The notes: generated by a model from the letters alone, not told the origin. DNA of 42,231 bases from Sphaerochaeta sp. Phil3 (GCA_001940825.1 MSGT01000070.1:1-42231), one strand, 5' to 3'. Numbered from the stretch's first letter, positions 24,852-34,383 are shown. Numbers and translations: made by a program.

Positions 24852-26087
24852 ATGAAGAAAGTTCTAGTCGTTCTAATCGTATCATTGCTGGCGACCTCCA
24901 TGTTGTTCGCCGGTGGGGCATCGGAGGAGAAGGGTGCAGCCCAATTCAAGATTGGTGTCGCTACCATCCACGAAGGTGAGACTTGGGAGATCCAGAAGAA
25001 GTATTTCAACGAAGAGGTAGGTCCAGCGTTGAACATGCAGTTCATGTTCTCCGAGAAACTCAACGATGCAAACGGACTTGTTGATTTCATGGATCAGGCC
25101 TATGCGGCAGGATGCGTTGGAATCATCAACTTCGTTACAAGCAACGATGCCGTTGCGCAGGGATCCAGAAAAGCTGAGGAGTGGGGCGTTTGGTTCGTTA
25201 CCCAGAACTCCGCCTTGAATTCAAATGTTGCAAAGATAACCCACAACCTTGGACATTGCGGTGCATCCGCAACAGGAATGGGAAGGGCTTATGGAGAGGC
25301 CATCAATGACCTTGTGTCAGATGGCAAGGAACACAGCATATTCATCTTCTCAGGTGCTGCGGTCGGTGGTGCCATAGGACAGGGTGCAGCCTCCCATTAC
25401 TATACTGTGGAAGGGATTCTGAACGCAATGAAGGAAAAGTACAACCTCAAGTACGAGCTTGGAATAGATGAAATCATCAACAACCAGAATCCGGGGGAAG
25501 TGGCTACGGGCAATCCAAATGTCAAGATATACATCTATCCTGGAACGAACGTCTCTTCTGCAATAACGGCGGCACAGACCCAGTTGCAGAATGGTCCATA
25601 CGACATTTTCGCCGCAGTTTTCAGCTACAGTTCGTTCTCCAATGCAATTGCTGACGTAGAGAAGTCAACTGGAAAGAACATCAAGGTGCTTGGAACCGTA
25701 TCAATTGAAAAGCAGACAAGCACGGGATTCTCGTCAATGGATTCGTTTGGCGATTCCGTTCTCAGTGCTGCGGTGCTCAATCCTCTGAACATCCAGAACG
25801 GAATGTGCGCAGTCATCCTCTACAATGCTCTTACGGGCCACGCAGAAGCAATGAAAGCCAATGGACATACCATTCTTTTCAAGGTCGAGCCTTGGTTCTG
25901 CAAGGATGCAAAGACATATGAGAACATAAGCAAGCTTGACAATTCCCATGAAACATACGTCCTCAATGGGGAGGATCTAAAGGCTCTTTGCGTTGAGAAC
26001 AACCCAGCGATCACATACAAAGACATTGAGGCGAAGCTGGTTGAACTGTCCAACATAGATGCAATCATCGAAAAGAGGCTCAAGTAG
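24852..26087 (+). CDS. Periplasmic sugar-type substrate-binding protein
   Basis: A 411-residue secreted protein. Residues 1-21 are a signal peptide ending LLATSMLFA, cleaved before GGASEEKG, a form typical of spirochaete binding proteins; there is no lipobox Cys. The mature part begins FKIGVATIHEGETW and has alternating strand-helix segments of the type 1 periplasmic binding fold (YAAGCVGIINFVTSN, FIFSGAAVGGAIGQGA). It is about 100 residues longer than RbsB. AAAAGGAG precedes the ATG. It lies between the two permease genes and is followed by a strong hairpin that probably raises its mRNA level. The ligand is inferred from the downstream glycosidase to be a glycoside. Confidence 0.88.
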   Translation: MKKVLVVLIVSLLATSMLFAGGASEEKGAAQFKIGVATIHEGETWEIQKKYFNEEVGPALNMQFMFSEKLNDANGLVDFMDQAYAAGCVGIINFVTSNDAVAQGSRKAEEWGVWFVTQNSALNSNVAKITHNLGHCGASATGMGRAYGEAINDLVSDGKEHSIFIFSGAAVGGAIGQGAASHYYTVEGILNAMKEKYNLKYELGIDEIINNQNPGEVATGNPNVKIYIYPGTNVSSAITAAQTQLQNGPYDIFAAVFSYSSFSNAIADVEKSTGKNIKVLGTVSIEKQTSTGFSSMDSFGDSVLSAAVLNPLNIQNGMCAVILYNALTGHAEAMKANGHTILFKVEPWFCKDAKTYENISKLDNSHETYVLNGEDLKALCVENNPAITYKDIEAKLVELSNIDAIIEKRLK

Positions 26088-26101
26088 GTTTGTATGGAGT
26101 A

Positions 26102-26132
26102 AGGATTGGAGTTTCGCTGCATCTCCAATCCT
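26102..26132 (+). promoter_or_regulatory. Intercistronic stabilising hairpin after the binding-protein gene
   Basis: AGGATTGGAG (26102-26111) and CTCCAATCCT (26123-26132) form a perfect 10-bp stem with an 11-base loop, 14 bases after the stop. There is no T run. Such hairpins commonly protect binding-protein mRNA from 3' decay or partly terminate before permease genes. Confidence 0.65.
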
Positions 26133-26165
26133 ATGTGGATTGATGTGAATGGAGGAGAGTGATCG

Positions 26166-27182
26166 ATGTTTAGGAACAGAAAGGCAAAGGATGCGTTGTT
26201 TACATTTGCATTTCCACTTGCGATGTTCGTCCTTATGGAATTGCTGTGTTTCTTTTTGAAGGGTAGGCATCTTGTAGGTTCTCTTTTGGATGTCAAAACG
26301 CTTGTCAGGAACACTGGGATTTCTGCAATCATAGCCTTTGCGCTCTCCTTCAACCTTTCCTGCGGACGCTTTGACCTTTCTTTGGGTGCACAGCGTCTTG
26401 CAGGAACGATAATAGGAGGGATGATTGCAATGGAACTTGGCCTTTCAGGGCTTTGGTTCCTTTTGTTCTCCTTCCTCTGCGGACTTGTTTTCGGATTCAT
26501 AACAGGAATGGTGTTCGTCATAACCAGAGTCCCTCCCATGGTGCTTGGCGTGGGAATAGGACTCGTATGGGAGTGCGTACCTTATACGATGTCCAAGGGA
26601 AAGGGGCTTAACCTTTTTGGCGTTCATGGAACAGAAATCCTTACAGATACTGTTTTTACGATTGCAGTCATGATTGTCGTGGCGGTTTTCGTGTCTTTAA
26701 TCATGAATAGGACGAAGTTTGGTTATGAGATGAAGGCCATCCAAGGTTCTCAGCTCATAGCTCGCAACAGCGGAATAAATATATTCAGACATGCTGTTCT
26801 GTGCTACATGTTTGCAGGTGGGTTGGTGTGCGTTGCTGGAATAATAGACGCTGCGTTTCAGACCCAAATGAGTTCAACGATGGGGCTTGCAAGCAATGGT
26901 GTCGTCGTTTCAAATATGTTCGCCATGATGCTTGGGGGGTACATAGGAGAGAGATCCAATCAGGCTACGGGTGTAATAGTGGCATCACTTACCCTCAACC
27001 TTTTCTCTTACGGACTGACCCTAATGGAGTTGTCCGAGGCGAACACAAGTGTTGTCAATCAGACGGTCTTCGTGTTGTTTTTGGTCTTCCTTGCAAACAG
27101 ATATTACTTTAGAAAAAGGAAGGCGGAGAAGGCAAGGATTGCACAGGCCTTGGAACAGAGAAGAATCATGTCTGTGGCCTGA
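26166..27182 (+). CDS. Sugar-type ABC transporter permease 2
   Basis: A 338-residue permease of the same BPD_transp_2 class as the first, with about nine hydrophobic segments. It carries the SFNLSCGRFDLSLGAQ segment matching the conserved GGIDLS region and a cytoplasmic EMKAIQGSQLIARNSGI coupling loop. GGAGGAG precedes the ATG. The C-terminal tail is basic and cytoplasmic. Two distinct permeases with one tandem ATPase and one binding protein make a complete importer. Confidence 0.92.
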   Translation: MFRNRKAKDALFTFAFPLAMFVLMELLCFFLKGRHLVGSLLDVKTLVRNTGISAIIAFALSFNLSCGRFDLSLGAQRLAGTIIGGMIAMELGLSGLWFLLFSFLCGLVFGFITGMVFVITRVPPMVLGVGIGLVWECVPYTMSKGKGLNLFGVHGTEILTDTVFTIAVMIVVAVFVSLIMNRTKFGYEMKAIQGSQLIARNSGINIFRHAVLCYMFAGGLVCVAGIIDAAFQTQMSSTMGLASNGVVVSNMFAMMLGGYIGERSNQATGVIVASLTLNLFSYGLTLMELSEANTSVVNQTVFVLFLVFLANRYYFRKRKAEKARIAQALEQRRIMSVA

Positions 27183-27229
27183 TTGATAGGACAGGCCTTG
27201 ATACAGCGTTTTTCAAATGAGGTGTAAAA

Positions 27230-28951
27230 ATGGTTGATTTGAAGGCTAAACCCTTCTGTTTGGATGATGAGTCCCTCAGATGGGTCGAAGATACAATTGC
27301 AGGTATGTCGGTTGAAGAGAAGATCGGACAGCTTTTCATTGGCATGAACTATCTTCATACCAAGGAGCATTACGACTCCATGATAAACGTGTTCCATATA
27401 AGTGCGATACGTTGGCAGGGCGGCGATCTTGGGGATATCTACGACCAGAACCGCTACTATCAGGAGCAAAGCAGGATTCCCATCCTTATAGCGGCAAACT
27501 GCGAAGCCGGAGGGAACGGAGCCGTGAAGGAAGGTACTCTTGTCGCCACTCCAGCTGCATGTGCAGCTTCAAGTCCAGAGGTCGCCTACAGAATGGGGCA
27601 AGTCGCAGGTAAAGAAGCCAAAGCTATAGGTTGCAACTGGTCATTCGCTCCAGTGTCAGATGTCCTTTTGAACTGGAGAAACACGATTGTCAATACCAGA
27701 GCCTTTGGAGATGATCCTGACAATATAATAGCCTGTGCGACTGCGTACATGAAAGGCATGTGGGAAAGCGGAATAGCCTGCTGCACCAAACATTTTCCAG
27801 GAGATGGATCGGAGGAGCGGGACCAGCATCTCGTTTTAGGGTGCAACGACCTTTCAGTCGAGCAGTGGGACAATACATATGGAAAGGTCTACAAGGCTTT
27901 GTTCGATGCCGGTCTTGAAAGCGTAATGGTTGGACACATCTGTCTTCCTTCCTATAGCAGACTGCTTAGACCGGGCATTAAGGACGAGGATATAAAGCCT
28001 GCCACGATTTCCCCTGAGTTGCTTCAGGATCTTCTCCGGGATAGATTGGGGTTCAATGGACTTGTAATGACCGATGCATCGCACATGGCTGGTCTTTCCA
28101 CTGCCGCTACGAGACGCGAGCAGGTTGTTGGTGCAATAGCATCTGGCTGTGACTTGTTCCTTTATTTCAATGTGCCGGAAGAGGATTTCACTTATATGTT
28201 GGAAGGATACGAAAACGGCGAAATAACCGAACAAAGGCTGTCCGATGCTCTTCATAGAATTCTTGGATTGAAGGCCAAACTTGGACTGAACAAGCTTGTA
28301 TTCCCTGAAAAGGAAGGTCTTTCCGTTGTAGGGTGCAAGGAACACCACGAAGTCGCAGCATGGGCTGCCAATCGTAGCGTGACTCTTGTAAAGGATACTC
28401 AGAAGGCTTTGCCTATAGATATCAAGAAGAAAAAGAGATGCAAGCTCTATTTCATAGAGAGTGCTCCGGTATCGGTCTTGGATGGTACCGACAAGGCAAA
28501 GAAGATAGTGGTCGAGGAGTTGGAGCGTGTTGGGTTCGAAGTCACCTGCCATACGGACTACTACGAGTATGAGTGCGAGAAGCAGGATTTCATGAATAGA
28601 TTCCGAGTCATGCAGACCGAGAGCGTTGAGGAATTCAAAAAGAAATACGATGTCATTTTCATGTTCATAAACATGAAAGGATATGCTCAGGAGAACAACG
28701 TGAGAGTCAGATGGTCGGCATCCCACTCCAATGAACTTCCTTGGTTCGTGAGGGAGGTTCCTACCGTAGGTGTTTCCTTGAACTATACGAACCATCTGAT
28801 AGATGTTCCAATGCTCAAGACTTTCATAAACGCCTATGCTCCTACAAGGGAGTATATAAGGGCCGCCGTCGAGAAGATTGTGGGAATGTCGGAATTTGAA
28901 GGAAAGGCTAACGAACTTGTTTGGTGTGGTAGATGGGAGACCAAACTTTGA
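27230..28951 (+). CDS. Cytoplasmic GH3 beta-glycosidase, NagZ-like
   Basis: A 573-residue glycoside hydrolase family 3 enzyme without signal peptide. The catalytic barrel carries KHFPGDG (about 187-193) followed by RDQH, the Asp-x-His pair used by NagZ-type beta-N-acetylhexosaminidases as acid/base, and GLVMTDASH (about 278-286) with the Asp nucleophile. A second alpha/beta domain follows from about residue 380. Enzymes with this Asp-x-His loop cleave terminal N-acetylglucosamine, some by phosphorolysis. GAGGTG precedes the ATG. Its place behind the importer suggests it cleaves the imported glycoside in the cytoplasm, for example chitin- or peptidoglycan-derived material (inference). Confidence 0.9.
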   Translation: MVDLKAKPFCLDDESLRWVEDTIAGMSVEEKIGQLFIGMNYLHTKEHYDSMINVFHISAIRWQGGDLGDIYDQNRYYQEQSRIPILIAANCEAGGNGAVKEGTLVATPAACAASSPEVAYRMGQVAGKEAKAIGCNWSFAPVSDVLLNWRNTIVNTRAFGDDPDNIIACATAYMKGMWESGIACCTKHFPGDGSEERDQHLVLGCNDLSVEQWDNTYGKVYKALFDAGLESVMVGHICLPSYSRLLRPGIKDEDIKPATISPELLQDLLRDRLGFNGLVMTDASHMAGLSTAATRREQVVGAIASGCDLFLYFNVPEEDFTYMLEGYENGEITEQRLSDALHRILGLKAKLGLNKLVFPEKEGLSVVGCKEHHEVAAWAANRSVTLVKDTQKALPIDIKKKKRCKLYFIESAPVSVLDGTDKAKKIVVEELERVGFEVTCHTDYYEYECEKQDFMNRFRVMQTESVEEFKKKYDVIFMFINMKGYAQENNVRVRWSASHSNELPWFVREVPTVGVSLNYTNHLIDVPMLKTFINAYAPTREYIRAAVEKIVGMSEFEGKANELVWCGRWETKL

Positions 28952-28975
28952 CGTTTTGGGACAAGAGGTGAGTTG

Positions 28976-29857
28976 ATGTCGAGTATTCTGACTGACATGA
29001 AGAAAAAGCACGATTTTCTTGTGTGCGTTGACTCAGATGGTTGCGTGTTCGACAACATGGAACTTAAACACAAGGAGTGTTTCTGTCCAGCAACTGTGAA
29101 TGTTTGGGGTTTGCAGGGGGTTTCCCGTTATGCAAGGGAGGCTGCCGAGTTTGTGAACCTCTATTCTTCCACTAGGGGTTCCAACCGGTTTCCAGCCCTG
29201 ATTCGTACCTTGGAGCTGGTTTATGCAAGAACGGAGGTCTCTTCCAGAGGATATGTGATTCCTGACCTTGGACCTCTGAAAGAATGGGTAGCAAACACTC
29301 CTGTTCTAAGCGCTGTGGCCATAGAGGAATACGAAAAAGAGCATCCTGATATGCCGGAAGTTCTTGCTACGGCTGCAAGATGGTCTAGAGAAGTTGATGA
29401 GAACATATCCCGGATAGTCCATGGAATAACTCCATTTCCTCACGTCAAGGAGGCTTTGAAGATTCTTGGTGCGTTCGCAGATGTAGTTGTTGTATCGGCG
29501 ACTCCCCATGAGGCGCTTCTCAGAGAGTGGGAGTCCTGTGGCTTGACTTCCTATGTCTCCGTCGTCGCTGGACAGGAACTTGGTACAAAGGCCCAATGCA
29601 TTCGACAGGCCATGGCTGGCAAGTACGATGCGGAACATGTTTTGAAGATTGGCGATGCTCCTGGAGATTACAATGCCGCCGTTTCCAATGGAGTTCTGTT
29701 CTGTCCTATAATTCCAGGAAAGGAAGATGAAAGCTGGCAAAGGATTATAGAAAGGGATTCAATCCTGTTCAAAGAGCTCAAGTACAAAGGTTCGGTGATG
29801 GATTCCAATCTAAAGGATTTCTTTGGCGTTTTGCTTGATACTCCTCCTTGGAGTTGA
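28976..29857 (+). CDS. HAD-superfamily hydrolase
   Basis: A 293-residue hydrolase. Motif I is VDSDGCVFDN with nucleophile Asp19 and Asp21, motif II VVVSAT, and motif III/IV is the Lys region before KIGDAPGDYNAA. A helical cap domain of about 120 residues lies between motifs I and II, as in phosphoglycolate- or sugar-phosphate phosphatases. AGAGGTG precedes ATG 28976; an adjacent TTG is also in frame. It is the last gene of the importer/GH3 operon, so the likely substrate is a phosphorylated sugar from this pathway (inference). No kinase is present in the operon. Confidence 0.87.
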   Translation: MSSILTDMKKKHDFLVCVDSDGCVFDNMELKHKECFCPATVNVWGLQGVSRYAREAAEFVNLYSSTRGSNRFPALIRTLELVYARTEVSSRGYVIPDLGPLKEWVANTPVLSAVAIEEYEKEHPDMPEVLATAARWSREVDENISRIVHGITPFPHVKEALKILGAFADVVVVSATPHEALLREWESCGLTSYVSVVAGQELGTKAQCIRQAMAGKYDAEHVLKIGDAPGDYNAAVSNGVLFCPIIPGKEDESWQRIIERDSILFKELKYKGSVMDSNLKDFFGVLLDTPPWS

Positions 29858-29902
29858 GGTTTTGTTTTCCAAAGGGTTTCTTCTTTGATACGAAAAGATA
29901 CG

Positions 29903-29936
29903 AAAAAGGCGGCTGCAATGGAACAACCGCCTTTTT
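29903..29936. terminator. Bidirectional terminator between the GH3 operon and EF-G genes
   Basis: AAAAAGGCGG (29903-29912) pairs with CCGCCTTTTT (29927-29936). The T run on each strand lets it work for the HAD gene (plus) and the class II EF-G gene (minus). Confidence 0.85.
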
Positions 29937-29956
29937 CTTTGTATTACAAGGTATTA

Positions 29957-32047
29957 TTACTTGTTCGCCTCTTCCTCGGCTGCTGCCTTGGATGCCTTGA
30001 TGACATCTTCTGCCATCTTGCCTGCAAGTGTCTCGTAGTGGTCGAATGCAAGCTCGAATGAACCTGTACCGGACGTCATGGACTTGAGGTCTATGGCGTA
30101 GTTGAGCATCTCTGCCTGAGGGACTTCTGCGTTGACCTGAACCATGTTCCCGCCAAGGTCCTCCTGTCCAAGGACGCGGCCGCGCTTGGAGGAGAGGTCT
30201 GAGAGGATGTCTCCAAGATACTGGTTGTCAATGTAGACGCTGAGCTTTGCAAACGGCTCAAGGAGGACAGGACCTGCCTTCTCGATTGCAAGCTTCATTG
30301 CGCCCTTTGCCGCAAGTCTGAATGCCATTTCAGAGGAATCGACCGGGTGTTCCTTACCGTCGACGAGCGTAACTCCAATGTCAACCATTGGGTAGCCTGC
30401 GAGGAAGCCTTCCTCCATCTGGTCATGGAGGCCCTTTTCAATGCCTGGAACGTAGCCCTTGGAGACGGATCCGCCCTTGACTATGTTGTCGAAGGTGTAG
30501 TAGAGGCCTCTGTCTATTGGAGCTATCTCAATGAGGACCTTACCATACTGGCCGTGTCCACCGGACTGCTTCTTGTGTGCGTACTCGACGATGCCGGACT
30601 TCTTCGTAATCGTCTCTCTGTAAGGGACCCTTGGAAGCTTGGTGTTGATCTGAATCTTCTGCTTCTCCTTGATCTTGTCAAGGATCATATTGAGATGGAG
30701 CTCTCCCATTCCAGATACCGTGGACTGCTTCGTCTCTTCGTTGTATGCAACCTGGAATGTGAGGTCTTCTTCCGTGACCTTATGCAGGGCATCGTTCATC
30801 TTGTCTTCAGACTTCTTGTCTGCTGCGGATATTGCAAGCGAGTAGATTGGGTTAGGGAAGCTGAGGCTCTTGAACGTGAACTTCATGTCTGCACTGCCAA
30901 GGAGCGTGCAGTTGGTGGTTGCTATATTGCTCTTTGTGATGATTCCAATGTCACCGGCCACAAGGGCATCGGTCTCAATGAGTTTCTTTCCAACGGCTCT
31001 GTAGACCTTGCCCGGCTTTTCCTTCTTGCCCAATGCTGGGTTGAAGAGGTCTGTGTCGCCTGCGATGCTTCCTGTGACGACCTTGAGGAAGGAGAGCTTT
31101 CCAGAGAACTGGTCTATGGTTGTCTTGAAGCAGAGTGCGGATGCCTGTCCTTCTGAGGATACTGCAAGCTCCTCTTCGCTTCCGTCTTCCTTGACGATGG
31201 TCTCCTTTGCGCCGACTGGTGATGGGAAGTTCTCTGCAATGAAGTCCAGAAGGCTTGTGATGCCTGCACCGTTTGCCGTGCACCCGCAGAACACTGGAAC
31301 GAGGACGTTGTTCTTGAGTCCTTCGCATACGCCGCGATGGATCTCCTCAGCCTCAAGGGTCATCTCTTCGAGATACTTCTCCATGAGGTCGTCTGCTCCT
31401 TCTGCTGCGGACTCGATGAGGGCTTCTCTGTACTGCTCGACTTCGTCTGCGTACTCGGATGGGATGTCTCCAACCTTCTCCTTCTGTCCTGGTTGGAAGA
31501 AGTATGCCTTGTTCTCAATGAGGTCTATGACCCCCTTGAAGTCAGGTCCGTTGCCCATTGGAATCGTTACAGGAACGAACGTGGTCTTGAACTCTTCCTT
31601 GAGGTGTGTGAACGTCTTGTCGTAATCGACCCTTTCGCGTTCCATCTTGTTGAGGAATACGGCTCTTGGCTTGGAAAGCTTGTTGAGGTTTCTCCAAAGC
31701 TTGATTGTCTCGATCTGTGCGCCGTCTCTTGCATCTACGACCATAAGGGCGGATTCGCATGTTCTGAAACCGCAGATGACCTCACCAACGAAGTCAGCTG
31801 TACCAGGAGCGTCTATGAAGTTGAGCGACTTTCCTTCCCATGAAATGTTCGCAAGTGCGGAGTGGATTGAAATCTTGCGTGCAATCTCCTCCTCCGTGTA
31901 GTCGCTGGTCGTCTTTCCTGACTCGACCTGTTCCGGTCTTGAAATCACGTTGCTGTAATAGAGCAGCTGCTCAAGAAGAGAAGTCTTACCTGTTCCATTG
32001 TGCCCCGCAATTGTTACGTTCCTGATATCCTTCGAAGCTAAAGCCAT
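29957..32047 (-). CDS. Class II EF-G-like GTPase with altered G motifs
   Basis: A 696-residue translational GTPase with the five EF-G domains. The opening GHNGTGKTSLLEQLL, the switch I segment EEEIARKISI and the PGTADFVGEV loop place it in the EFG II group rather than with canonical EF-G. Two positions are unusual: the switch II catalytic His (PGH) is Thr (DAPGTADF), and the guanine-specificity motif NKxD is NKME. Domain IV contains KKQSGGHGQYGKV, the conserved loop region. AGGAGGG precedes the ATG. Class II proteins bind the ribosome, but their cellular role is not established. It sits 214 bases downstream of the canonical EF-G gene. Confidence 0.88.
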   Translation of the reverse strand: MALASKDIRNVTIAGHNGTGKTSLLEQLLYYSNVISRPEQVESGKTTSDYTEEEIARKISIHSALANISWEGKSLNFIDAPGTADFVGEVICGFRTCESALMVVDARDGAQIETIKLWRNLNKLSKPRAVFLNKMERERVDYDKTFTHLKEEFKTTFVPVTIPMGNGPDFKGVIDLIENKAYFFQPGQKEKVGDIPSEYADEVEQYREALIESAAEGADDLMEKYLEEMTLEAEEIHRGVCEGLKNNVLVPVFCGCTANGAGITSLLDFIAENFPSPVGAKETIVKEDGSEEELAVSSEGQASALCFKTTIDQFSGKLSFLKVVTGSIAGDTDLFNPALGKKEKPGKVYRAVGKKLIETDALVAGDIGIITKSNIATTNCTLLGSADMKFTFKSLSFPNPIYSLAISAADKKSEDKMNDALHKVTEEDLTFQVAYNEETKQSTVSGMGELHLNMILDKIKEKQKIQINTKLPRVPYRETITKKSGIVEYAHKKQSGGHGQYGKVLIEIAPIDRGLYYTFDNIVKGGSVSKGYVPGIEKGLHDQMEEGFLAGYPMVDIGVTLVDGKEHPVDSSEMAFRLAAKGAMKLAIEKAGPVLLEPFAKLSVYIDNQYLGDILSDLSSKRGRVLGQEDLGGNMVQVNAEVPQAEMLNYAIDLKSMTSGTGSFELAFDHYETLAGKMAEDVIKASKAAAEEEANK

Positions 32048-32152
32048 GTTTCCCTCCTAGAAATGTTGGCAATGTTTGTTTATGCAAGTTTATGCAGTTC
32101 AGGTGCACCTTTTGGCCCCAACCTTTGTCCTGCAACCACCAAAAGACAGGTG

Positions 32153-32199
32153 GATATGAAAAGACGAAAGGTCGTCCGCAAGGGGCAACCTTTCATATC
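32153..32199 (-). terminator. Nested inverted repeats between the two EF-G genes
   Basis: Outer arms GATATGAAA (32153-32161) and TTTCATATC (32191-32199), and inner arms GAAAGGT (32166-32172) and ACCTTTC (32188-32194), overlap and so are mutually exclusive. Read on the minus strand the inner hairpin ends near TCTTTTC, a poor T run. It may be the terminator of the canonical EF-G gene or an attenuator. A 10-bp duplication of TTTATGCA-type sequence lies nearby at 32080-32097. Confidence 0.4.
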
Positions 32200-32261
32200 A
32201 TATAACAGTATATGCAAAAAAACTAGAGAAATCTTCTTTAATTTCAGTCCTAATTCCAGTT

Positions 32262-34301
32262 TTAGTTCCCTGTTTTTGGTGCGTAGTGGCTGAATTCCAT
32301 GGAGAACGAGCCTCTTCCCTGCGTAGCGGAGCGCAAGGCCGTGGTATATCCAAACAGTTTTGCAAGCGGAGCCTGCGCTATGATATGGTCCGCAGACGGC
32401 TTGCTCTCCATGCTGGATACGATTCCACCTCTTGTTGTAAGGCTTGAGATCGCTTCTCCAACGTACTGGGATGGGACTATGAGCGTGACATCCATGATTG
32501 GCTCCATGAGCACCGGTTCTGCTTCGTTCGCAGCTGCATCGAAGCACATGGCGGCGCAGGCCTCGAATGCGAACTCGCTTGCCGTAAGCTCGTTGTACTT
32601 GACTGAGACGAGCTCGACCTTGGTGTCGCAAACCTCGTAGCCGTACTTTATTCCGCTTTGGAACGAATTCTCCACGCCTCTCTTTATGGCATCGAAAAGC
32701 TCAGGCGGCATCGTCTTTGCAGACACCAGGTTCTCGTATACGTTGCCTTCCTTGGATTCCTGTGGCGTAAGCCTGAGCGTAACTTCTGCGGCATTCTCCT
32801 TTCCTGCAATGACTCGGCTGAACGTCTGGGTATGCTCGACACTTTGGGTTATGCTCTCCCTGTACGTGACCTGTGGCTTTCCGACCTGACACGAAACCTT
32901 GAGCTCTTTGGTGAGCCTTGTGACAAGGACATCCAAATGGAGCTCTCCCATCCCGCTTATGACAAGCTGTCCCGTCTCTTCGTTGTCCTTCCATGTGAAG
33001 GTTGGGTCTTCGCTTGACAGTATTTCAAGCGCCTTCTGGAGTTTGTCCTGGTCGCTTGCTGTGGTTGGCTCTATTGCAACGGAAATGACCGGGACGGGGA
33101 ACACCATCTTCTCCAACAGAATCTGGGCACCTTCAGTTCCAATGGTATCACCCGTCTGGGCTCCCTTGAAGCCTACGACGACTCCAATGTCACCGCTTTT
33201 CAGCTCCTGGATCTCCTCCGGCCTGTTTGCGTGCATCCTAAGGAGCCTGTTTATCCTTTCGCGCTTCTTCTTCGTGATGTTCAGCACCGCTGTGCTCTTG
33301 TGGAACGTACCCGAGTAGACCCTTATGAAGCACAACGGGCCTGCCTCTCTGTCGTACTGGACCTTGAACACCAACGCCAACGGTGGGCCCTTGGGGTCGT
33401 TCTCCACCTTGACCTCCGTCTCCTTCTTTGCATGGATCCCTATTGCAGGCGGGATGTCCGCAGGGGAGGGGAGAAGGTCCACCACACCATCCAAAAGGCA
33501 CTGTACACCGATGTTCTTGAGCGACGATCCAACGAACACCGGAAGAAGCTTCCTTTCAAGGGTGCATTTCCTTAGCGTTGCGATTATCTTGTCAGACGGA
33601 ATCTCCTCTCCTGCAAAGTACAGCTCTGTGATTTCGTCGGAGAAGGAGGAGACGCTGTCTATGAGCTTCTCCCTCCACTGGTCCGCCTCGTCCTGCATGT
33701 CCGCAGGGATGTCAACATAGCTGTAGTCGTAGCCTTCAGATGCCGCATCGAATACGACCATCTTCATTTTGAGGAGGTCGATTATACCTTCAAATTTGCT
33801 TTCTTTCCCAACCGGGATGAATAGTGGAACTGGTTCTTCCTTGAGCTTTGTCTTTATATCTTCAAGTACGGCATAGAAATCCGCACCAAGACGGTCCATT
33901 TTGTTTACAAATGCAATCCTTGGGACGTTGTAGGTGTTGGCCTGCCTCCAAACAGTCTCGCTCTGAGGCTCCACACCTCCTACTGCGCAGAACACTCCAA
34001 CTGCTCCGTCGAGGACTCTGAGAGCCCTTTCGACTTCAGCAGTGAAGTCCACGTGGCCCGGAGTGTCTATTATGTTTATCTGTTTGCCCTTCCAATAACA
34101 TGTGGTGGCGGCGCTGGTTATGGTGATTCCTCTGTCCTGCTCCTGCTCCATCCAGTCCATTGTGGCTTCGCCGTTGTCAACCTCTCCAATCCTGTGGTTC
34201 TCTCCTGTGTAGTAGAGTATCCTCTCGGTCGTGGTGGTCTTTCCCGCATCTATGTGGGCCATTATCCCTATGTTTCTGATGTCTTCTGATTGCATGTGCA
34301 T
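32262..34301 (-). CDS. fusA: Elongation factor G (canonical motifs)
   Basis: A 679-residue translational GTPase. G motifs are standard: [27 protein letters not shown] and NKMDRLGAD. It also has [10 protein letters not shown] in domain III and a C-terminal domain V with RGGIVSSME. Spirochaetes usually carry two specialised EF-Gs, one for translocation and one for ribosome recycling (the spdEFG1 and spdEFG2 groups); which this one is cannot be decided by eye. ATG 34301 has another in-frame ATG two codons later and no visible ribosome-binding site. A terminator from the upstream gene lies within 30 bases, so a very short leader is expected. Confidence 0.9.
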   Translation of the reverse strand: MHMQSEDIRNIGIMAHIDAGKTTTTERILYYTGENHRIGEVDNGEATMDWMEQEQDRGITITSAATTCYWKGKQINIIDTPGHVDFTAEVERALRVLDGAVGVFCAVGGVEPQSETVWRQANTYNVPRIAFVNKMDRLGADFYAVLEDIKTKLKEEPVPLFIPVGKESKFEGIIDLLKMKMVVFDAASEGYDYSYVDIPADMQDEADQWREKLIDSVSSFSDEITELYFAGEEIPSDKIIATLRKCTLERKLLPVFVGSSLKNIGVQCLLDGVVDLLPSPADIPPAIGIHAKKETEVKVENDPKGPPLALVFKVQYDREAGPLCFIRVYSGTFHKSTAVLNITKKKRERINRLLRMHANRPEEIQELKSGDIGVVVGFKGAQTGDTIGTEGAQILLEKMVFPVPVISVAIEPTTASDQDKLQKALEILSSEDPTFTWKDNEETGQLVISGMGELHLDVLVTRLTKELKVSCQVGKPQVTYRESITQSVEHTQTFSRVIAGKENAAEVTLRLTPQESKEGNVYENLVSAKTMPPELFDAIKRGVENSFQSGIKYGYEVCDTKVELVSVKYNELTASEFAFEACAAMCFDAAANEAEPVLMEPIMDVTLIVPSQYVGEAISSLTTRGGIVSSMESKPSADHIIAQAPLAKLFGYTTALRSATQGRGSFSMEFSHYAPKTGN

Positions 34302-34326
34302 AATCTACCATAAAGTGCAATAACAA

Positions 34327-34362
34327 GAAAAGAGCCGCAATTTGTCCGTTGCGGCTCTTTTC
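34327..34362 (-). terminator. Strong terminator of the P-type ATPase gene
   Basis: GAAAAGAGCCGCAA (34327-34340) and TTGCGGCTCTTTTC (34349-34362) form a perfect 14-bp inverted repeat with an 8-base loop. On the minus strand it ends in CTTTTCTTG. Confidence 0.85.
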
Positions 34363-34383
34363 TTTGGGGTATCGGTCCAGGTG

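Noticed and set aside
27854-29011. 385-codon open frame on the minus strand
   Set aside because: It lies antisense to the GH3 gene, whose product has clear catalytic motifs. The antisense product has no signal, motif or family likeness and no ribosome site.
30347-31156. 269-codon open frame on the plus strand inside the class II EF-G gene
   Set aside because: Shadow of a real gene. The translation is low-complexity Leu/Val/Cys/Glu without recognisable domains.
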